A stretch of 64,000 nucleotides of DNA from Glutamicibacter sp. B1 (GTDB taxonomy: Bacteria; Actinomycetota; Actinomycetes; Actinomycetales; Micrococcaceae): the NCBI RefSeq assembly GCF_039602135.1, contig NZ_CP125942.1, forward strand, positions 3,162,001-3,226,000. Direction: 5' to 3'. Positions 59,493-64,000 of this stretch are shown here, piece after piece (position 1 is the stretch's first letter; the number at the start of each line of letters is the position of its first letter). Both the position numbers and the translations under genes were made by a program. Under the pieces are notes generated by a model. It saw only the letters and a program-made list of their open reading frames with translations. It did not search any database and was not told the DNA's origin.

Positions 59493-60602
59493 TCAGGAAT
59501 TTTCGTTGAGTTTCCTTGCCAGCGCACCTAGGCGCTGGACCAGCTCGGCAAACCCTGCCTCTGGATCATTTGCCACGACCACCTGGGCATTCGCCGGCTT
59601 GCCCCACAGCCCGCGGAAGTCAGCCACTGTCGTACCAAAGAGCAATGGTGAATCTGTTTCTACGTCCACCGTTGCGGGGCGGGTCTCGTAGTCCAGCGTG
59701 CCGGCGGCAACGCCAGCGGCAAAGAAGTCGTGCACGTGGGCTATATAGCCCTGGTCGTATTGGCGATGGAACTCGAAGTAGAACCGCAGGGCGTCGGAGA
59801 GATAGCGCACCAGTTGATTCGAGGATTTGCTCAATGTCCCCTCCGGGTCGCTAGCCTGGACTATTTCTGATTCAGCGCATCCAACTTCAATGGAGAGCCT
59901 CGTCAGGAAGTCCGGCTGCATCTCGAAGCGCTCTGTGGTGTCCAGCGAACAGACGATCGGCAGCTTCGAAGAGTCCAATCCTTGTTCAGCGGCGGCTGTG
60001 TAGGCGGCAAAAACTTCCTTGGCGGCGTGCGGGTCTACGTGTGTGTTCCACTCCGCGGTAGGCGTGGTGTTGCCTTGGTAGTAAAAGGCGCCGCCCATGA
60101 TCACTACCTTGCGAAGCAGCCAGGGAAGACGTGGTTCGCGGCGAAGTGCCAGAGCGAAGTTTGTCAGCGGTGCACTTAGGAGAACGGTTAATTCGCCAGG
60201 GTTCGCGCGGGCTGCTTCGATCCAATAATCAATGGCATCGAGATCCATAGACACTGGGGACATTGGGTCTGGAAGAGTCGCGTGGCCCACGCCTTGCGGA
60301 CCATGAGTTTCCGGTGTGGTGACTAGAGGAATCTGCAAGGGCTCCCTTACACCGATGAGTACCGGAACTTCGGGGCGTCCGCAGAGCGCCAGCAGAGCAC
60401 GATTATTCGCAGCGACTTGTTCTACGTCGACATTTCCAGGCGTGCTGGTGAGGGCCTCGATCTTCACATGATCGCAGGCGCAGAGATACGCGAGCGCCAA
60501 GGCATCGTCTATTCCGGTGTCATTGTCGATCAGAAGACGGATCGGCGGCCATTGTTCGGCTCCGTCTGCGGCTATAAGCTTTTCCGGCATGCCTTTCCCC
60601 AT
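59493..60602 (-). CDS. Nucleoside hydrolase (IunH family)
   Basis: 369 residues. The calcium-binding motif of nucleoside N-ribohydrolases is near residue 25: RLLIDNDTGIDDALALAYL (DxDxxxDDxxAL). Further family parts: LTSTPGNVDVEQVAANNRALL, VVIMGGAFYYQGNTTPTAEWNTHVDPHAAKEVF (GGA..., and EWN...DP). It releases the base from ribonucleosides. ATG 60602 touches AGGAAG; ATG 60590 with GGGGAAAGG is an alternative. First gene of the ECF unit, indicating that imported nucleosides are cleaved here. Confidence 0.88.
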   Translation of the reverse strand: MGKGMPEKLIAADGAEQWPPIRLLIDNDTGIDDALALAYLCACDHVKIEALTSTPGNVDVEQVAANNRALLALCGRPEVPVLIGVREPLQIPLVTTPETHGPQGVGHATLPDPMSPVSMDLDAIDYWIEAARANPGELTVLLSAPLTNFALALRREPRLPWLLRKVVIMGGAFYYQGNTTPTAEWNTHVDPHAAKEVFAAYTAAAEQGLDSSKLPIVCSLDTTERFEMQPDFLTRLSIEVGCAESEIVQASDPEGTLSKSSNQLVRYLSDALRFYFEFHRQYDQGYIAHVHDFFAAGVAAGTLDYETRPATVDVETDSPLLFGTTVADFRGLWGKPANAQVVVANDPEAGFAELVQRLGALARKLNENS

Positions 60603-60664
60603 CTTCCTAATTGCGCAGAACTTCTCAGGTAGTTCTCACTGTCATCAAAATAAAGGCCAGATTT

Positions 60665-63600
60665 TCAACGAGCCACTGCATTCGCTGATGTGAATACGTT
60701 GACCGGCATCTCTCGATGCAACTTCCACGTGATGGCGATGGGTTTGGAACCTTCGTGTTTCACATAATCGACTGTGCCCAAGCATGTGAAAGGCAATACC
60801 AGCCCGTCAATGTCCCTCGCGGCGTCTCTGGTAAAAAGCAAGATATGCGAGGCATGCTCTTTTCGGTTCAAGTAGCGTTTACCGGTAGGGCTGGTTGGAC
60901 TTGTGGCGTTCTGTGATTCCCAGTGAAATAGCTGCGGGCTGATCGCATAGTCCTTGTAGAGGGTATTTGGATTGTGAACGGATTCATCCTTGTCCAATGT
61001 CACGAAGAGCGCGTCCGTATTCGACTGAGGACACCATGCAACCCCTTCACGGTGGTTGACTCCCTTGCCGAGTTCCAAAGATCCGTATTCAAGTGCAGCA
61101 AGGACCTCAGAGCGCCAGTATGTGGAATGCGAATACAGCGGAATCTGCTGCAGTCCTAGAGGAAGCCTCCTAGGTGCGTGAGCTCCGCGGTCCACACCTC
61201 GTGTAAACGCAGCTCGCAGCTCTTCAACCAAGTATCCGTTGGCACGAATGTAATCCAGTCCCTGGTCATAGGTAACAAACCCACCGCCGTTGTCCCAAAA
61301 AGTATAGAACAGCATGCGAGCAAATATTCGGACTCGCGGTTCCAACTCTGCATAGCGTGGGGCACTCGTTGAAAGCAACGCCGAGTACGCATCAGCGCGC
61401 TCCGCGTCGTCAACGTGAAGGAACCGAGTAACCCGCTTAAGAAGCTCACGTTCTTCATTTAATTGGTCGTCGCCAATTCGCTTCAGCTCTTCTTCCCAAG
61501 GTGAACGCGATGAGATCAATCCTGCTCGACGAATCAATTCAGTCCACGAATCTCCCGTTTTGCGATAGATGTCTTTGACATCGCGACCGGACTCATCGAG
61601 ATAGTCGTCCAAGGCAGTCAGCCCATGCGACTTGATTTCGTTTACCAATGCAGGCTTATTGAGCTTTAGTTGCGATCGAATGTTCTCTAGCACGATCGTG
61701 CGCGCCACTCGGTCGAGCATGAGTTGGCAACCCGAGGGAAGTCCGGGCGGACCGTCATCAATGATGCGCTCCAATTTCTTGCGCGGAACATCCAGCAAGG
61801 CACGGTACTTCACGTCGAATCGGAACTCCCGACGTTGTTGGCCAATGAAGTCCAAGACCGTAAGCACTGCCTTGTCATCTGCTCGTCGGAGGCCACGGCC
61901 GAGTTGTTGCAGGAAGACGGTCGAGCTCTGCGTGGGGCGTAGCAGAAGAATAGTGTCGATCTCCGGAACGTCGAGTCCCTCGTTGAAAAGATCGACGGCA
62001 AAAATACAGTTCAGTTCGCGAGCACGCAGTTTAGCCAGCGCTCCCTCGCGTTCCTCGGTACTTGAATTACCTGATATCGCGGCTGAAGGGATTCCCGCCT
62101 CGTTGAAGACTTTGGCCATGTACTGCGCGTGCTGGACCGAGACGCAGAAACCCAGTGCACGCATCATGGACGTGCTGAGCACTTTATCGCGCAGTTCGTT
62201 GATGATCTTCAGCGCACGCATGTCATTGCCCGTGTACACATTGCTCAGCTGTTCCAAATCGTAGGAGCCGCGCTTCCATTCGATGGAAGTGAGGTCTACA
62301 TCGTCCGCCACACCGAAATAATGGAAAGGAACGAGGAGATCTGCGTCCAGGGCATCCCACAGGCGCAGTTCCGCGGCAATGCGTCCGCCAAAGTAGGTGT
62401 CCGCCACATTGACGCCGTCGCCACGTTCGGGTGTTGCGGTGAGTCCCAGCAGCTCGATGGGCTTCAGATGCTCAATGAGCTTGCGGTATGAAGATGCTTC
62501 GGCATGGTGGAATTCATCGATCACGACTACATCGAAGGCCTGCGGGTCGATCTTGGACAGCCCGAAAGCGGCTAGGGACTGGATACTGGCAAAAACATGT
62601 TTCCAAACTTTTGGTTTTTGCCCATCAACGAACATCTCGCCAAAGGAACCCTTACCCAGAACACGGCGATACGTCTTGAGTGATTGGTCAAGGATTTCTT
62701 TGCGGTGAGCCACGAACAGGAGGGTGAGCTCCCGGCCAGCAGCTTCGCACAATCGCTTGTAATCGAGTGCCGCAAGTACGGTCTTGCCAGTTCCGGTCGC
62801 CGCGACCACCAGATTTCGGTGCTCGTTGCGGTTTGTGCGGGCAGCTTCTAGTTCTTCGAGCATTTCCTTTTGGTGCAGCAACGGAAGTACTTCCAAGCCA
62901 GTGGATCCGAGCATTCGTTCAGCCGTTGTTCCGCCTGCACGTTTCAGTGCAGCGTCCAGTCGCTCTGCGTCGGTATCGGGATCGTATGGAACGAAGGCGT
63001 CGTCTTCCCAGTAGCTGTCAAAGGTCATCGAGAATTTTTGCAGCAAGCTTGGTGTTGCTACACCCGAGAGTCGGACATTCCATTCCAGTCCGTCGAGCAG
63101 TGCGGGACGACTAAGGTTTGAGCTTCCGACGTAGGCAGTGTCGAAACCGGAATTTCGGTGGAACATCCAAGCTTTGGCATGAAGCCTCGTCGCATTAGTC
63201 TCATAGTTGATACGGACCTCTGCCCCGAAACGGCGAACCAGTTCATCGATTGCGTGGCGCTGGGTGGCACCCATATATGTTGTGGTAAGCACTCTTATTG
63301 GGATGCCGTGGTCTTTGAGCGTCGCAAGCGATTCAGACAGCAGCCGCAGACCCTCCCACTTGATAAAGGCGCAAAGCAAGTCAACGCGGTCAGCTGAGGA
63401 AAGTTCTGCCCGCAGCTCAACTGCAAGTTGTGGGTCTTCGCGGCTGTTCGTGAGCAGGGCAGCGGCGCTCAATGACGTCTGGGGCCGTTTAAATGAACGC
63501 ACCCGAATTGCATCGTCACGCTGCAACTCCAAAAGTTTCTGAGGGCCTGGAAGTACATCCTCAGAGTGCCCGACCATGTCTAGTATCTGGTTAGACAGAT

Positions 63601-63817
63601 CAATCATTTGGTCCGGTTGGAGCGCACCAAACCGCTGCTCAATTACGCGACCAAGATAGCTGGCCAGTTCACCCGGTGCGTTCTTCGGAAATATCGATTC
63701 TACTGTTTGCTTGTAGTCCGACAGCGACTGAAGCCGGCCTGCCAAGTGATCGGTAATGAGACTCTCAAAGATTCCTTCACCCAAGACGAACGCGTTTTGG
63801 TCATTACCGATATCCAT
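60665..63817 (-). CDS. PLD nuclease - DExH helicase - DUF3427 protein (candidate defence factor)
   Basis: 1050 residues. N-terminal helices (1-100), then a phospholipase D-type nuclease domain (about 130-260) with LHAKAWMFHRNSGFDTAYVGSSNLS (HxK at 213-215), then a superfamily 2 helicase: Walker A AATGTGKT (about 339-346), DEFHH (about 434-438), LTATPERGD and the C-terminal lobe GFCVSVQHAQYMAKVFNEAG, VDLFNEGLDVPEIDTILLLRPTQSSTVFLQQLGRGLRRADDK (motifs V and VI). The last ~350 residues match DUF3427, common in actinobacterial PLD-helicases. It is AT-rich (48% GC in 61501-61560) against its neighbours. Such fusions are frequent in defence islands. Start ATG 63817 lacks a ribosome site, perhaps leaderless. 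Confidence 0.88.
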   Translation of the reverse strand: MDIGNDQNAFVLGEGIFESLITDHLAGRLQSLSDYKQTVESIFPKNAPGELASYLGRVIEQRFGALQPDQMIDLSNQILDMVGHSEDVLPGPQKLLELQRDDAIRVRSFKRPQTSLSAAALLTNSREDPQLAVELRAELSSADRVDLLCAFIKWEGLRLLSESLATLKDHGIPIRVLTTTYMGATQRHAIDELVRRFGAEVRINYETNATRLHAKAWMFHRNSGFDTAYVGSSNLSRPALLDGLEWNVRLSGVATPSLLQKFSMTFDSYWEDDAFVPYDPDTDAERLDAALKRAGGTTAERMLGSTGLEVLPLLHQKEMLEELEAARTNRNEHRNLVVAATGTGKTVLAALDYKRLCEAAGRELTLLFVAHRKEILDQSLKTYRRVLGKGSFGEMFVDGQKPKVWKHVFASIQSLAAFGLSKIDPQAFDVVVIDEFHHAEASSYRKLIEHLKPIELLGLTATPERGDGVNVADTYFGGRIAAELRLWDALDADLLVPFHYFGVADDVDLTSIEWKRGSYDLEQLSNVYTGNDMRALKIINELRDKVLSTSMMRALGFCVSVQHAQYMAKVFNEAGIPSAAISGNSSTEEREGALAKLRARELNCIFAVDLFNEGLDVPEIDTILLLRPTQSSTVFLQQLGRGLRRADDKAVLTVLDFIGQQRREFRFDVKYRALLDVPRKKLERIIDDGPPGLPSGCQLMLDRVARTIVLENIRSQLKLNKPALVNEIKSHGLTALDDYLDESGRDVKDIYRKTGDSWTELIRRAGLISSRSPWEEELKRIGDDQLNEERELLKRVTRFLHVDDAERADAYSALLSTSAPRYAELEPRVRIFARMLFYTFWDNGGGFVTYDQGLDYIRANGYLVEELRAAFTRGVDRGAHAPRRLPLGLQQIPLYSHSTYWRSEVLAALEYGSLELGKGVNHREGVAWCPQSNTDALFVTLDKDESVHNPNTLYKDYAISPQLFHWESQNATSPTSPTGKRYLNRKEHASHILLFTRDAARDIDGLVLPFTCLGTVDYVKHEGSKPIAITWKLHREMPVNVFTSANAVAR

Positions 63818-64000
63818 GATGTTAGGTTACTGGACAGAGGGGACTATTTGAGTCGCTGCACGTGCTGCTCCAGGGCTTTACCTTATCGTCCTTGACTTGT
63901 TCTGTCTGGATCGGCATGAAAGAGCAGCGTTAACGTTCGAGAGCAGACAGCTGAGCGGGAAACTTGCGATAAATTCTCATCGTGCCATTAACAATTCGAG
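63818..64000. other. Right edge of window, no gene identified
   Basis: 183 bases upstream of the helicase gene. No credible frame, repeat or RNA gene is visible; it probably holds the helicase promoter and part of the next gene's flank. Confidence 0.4.

Noticed and set aside
1..64000. tRNA, rRNA, CRISPR arrays, insertion sequences, prophage genes
   Set aside because: None seen: no cloverleaf-like segments, no regularly spaced repeats, no transposase or integrase frames.

Overview
The window is chromosomal DNA from a moderately GC-rich actinobacterium, most likely a member of the Micrococcaceae (Arthrobacter/Glutamicibacter type). I infer this from the gene repertoire (FadR-type GntR beside lactate dehydrogenase, CGNR regulator, siderophore-interacting protein with Fes, ECF transporter, CPBP protease), from frequent GTG starts behind AAGGAG sites, and from actinobacterial DtxR/IdeR-like iron boxes. 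I see no tRNA, rRNA, CRISPR array, insertion sequence or integrase.

Layout. 1-9.7 kb: end of a membrane protein, a MarR-FUSC exporter operon, an orphan AbiEi-type antitoxin gene broken by one stop codon, a GMC oxidoreductase and EamA exporter facing a CGNR regulator, RraA, a cationic amino acid permease and two small membrane proteins. 10-15 kb: an AT-richer HExxH peptidase gene, lactate dehydrogenase facing a GntR regulator, and a tandem AraC regulator. 15-24.4 kb: a catecholate-type siderophore uptake locus with two receptors, two FecCD permease pairs, a siderophore-interacting protein, an enterochelin esterase and one ATPase. 24.4-36 kb: MATE, a metallo-beta-lactamase-fold protein, MFS, CPBP protease, aquaporin, a second FUSC exporter with LysR, and a heterodimeric ABC exporter.

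36-41.3 kb is clearly richer in GC (67% in 38881-38940, against 58% in 33001-33060 and 42% in 10741-10800, counted by hand). It carries a pterin dehydratase-VOC fusion, five tiny hydrophilic or membrane stress-type proteins, an SDR and a peroxiredoxin. 41.3-49 kb: aldehyde dehydrogenase, photolyase, two membrane proteins, a zinc alcohol dehydrogenase and an orphan Vsr endonuclease. 47.8-54.2 kb: an MFS exporter and an Opp/Nik-type ABC importer, both preceded by iron-box-like sites; the importer's binding-protein gene is frameshifted. 54-56 kb: a PheC-like lipoprotein and an Old Yellow Enzyme. 56.4-60.6 kb: nucleoside hydrolase with a dedicated ECF transporter. 60.7-63.8 kb: a 1050-residue PLD-helicase-DUF3427 protein, a plausible single-gene defence factor.

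The main theme is iron. Three well-separated units (15.1, 22.3 and 47.8-49.3 kb) have candidate DtxR/IdeR sites, and together they would cover uptake of ferri-siderophore, its release inside the cell (esterase, reductase) and possibly traffic of a second, opine-like or peptide-like metallophore.
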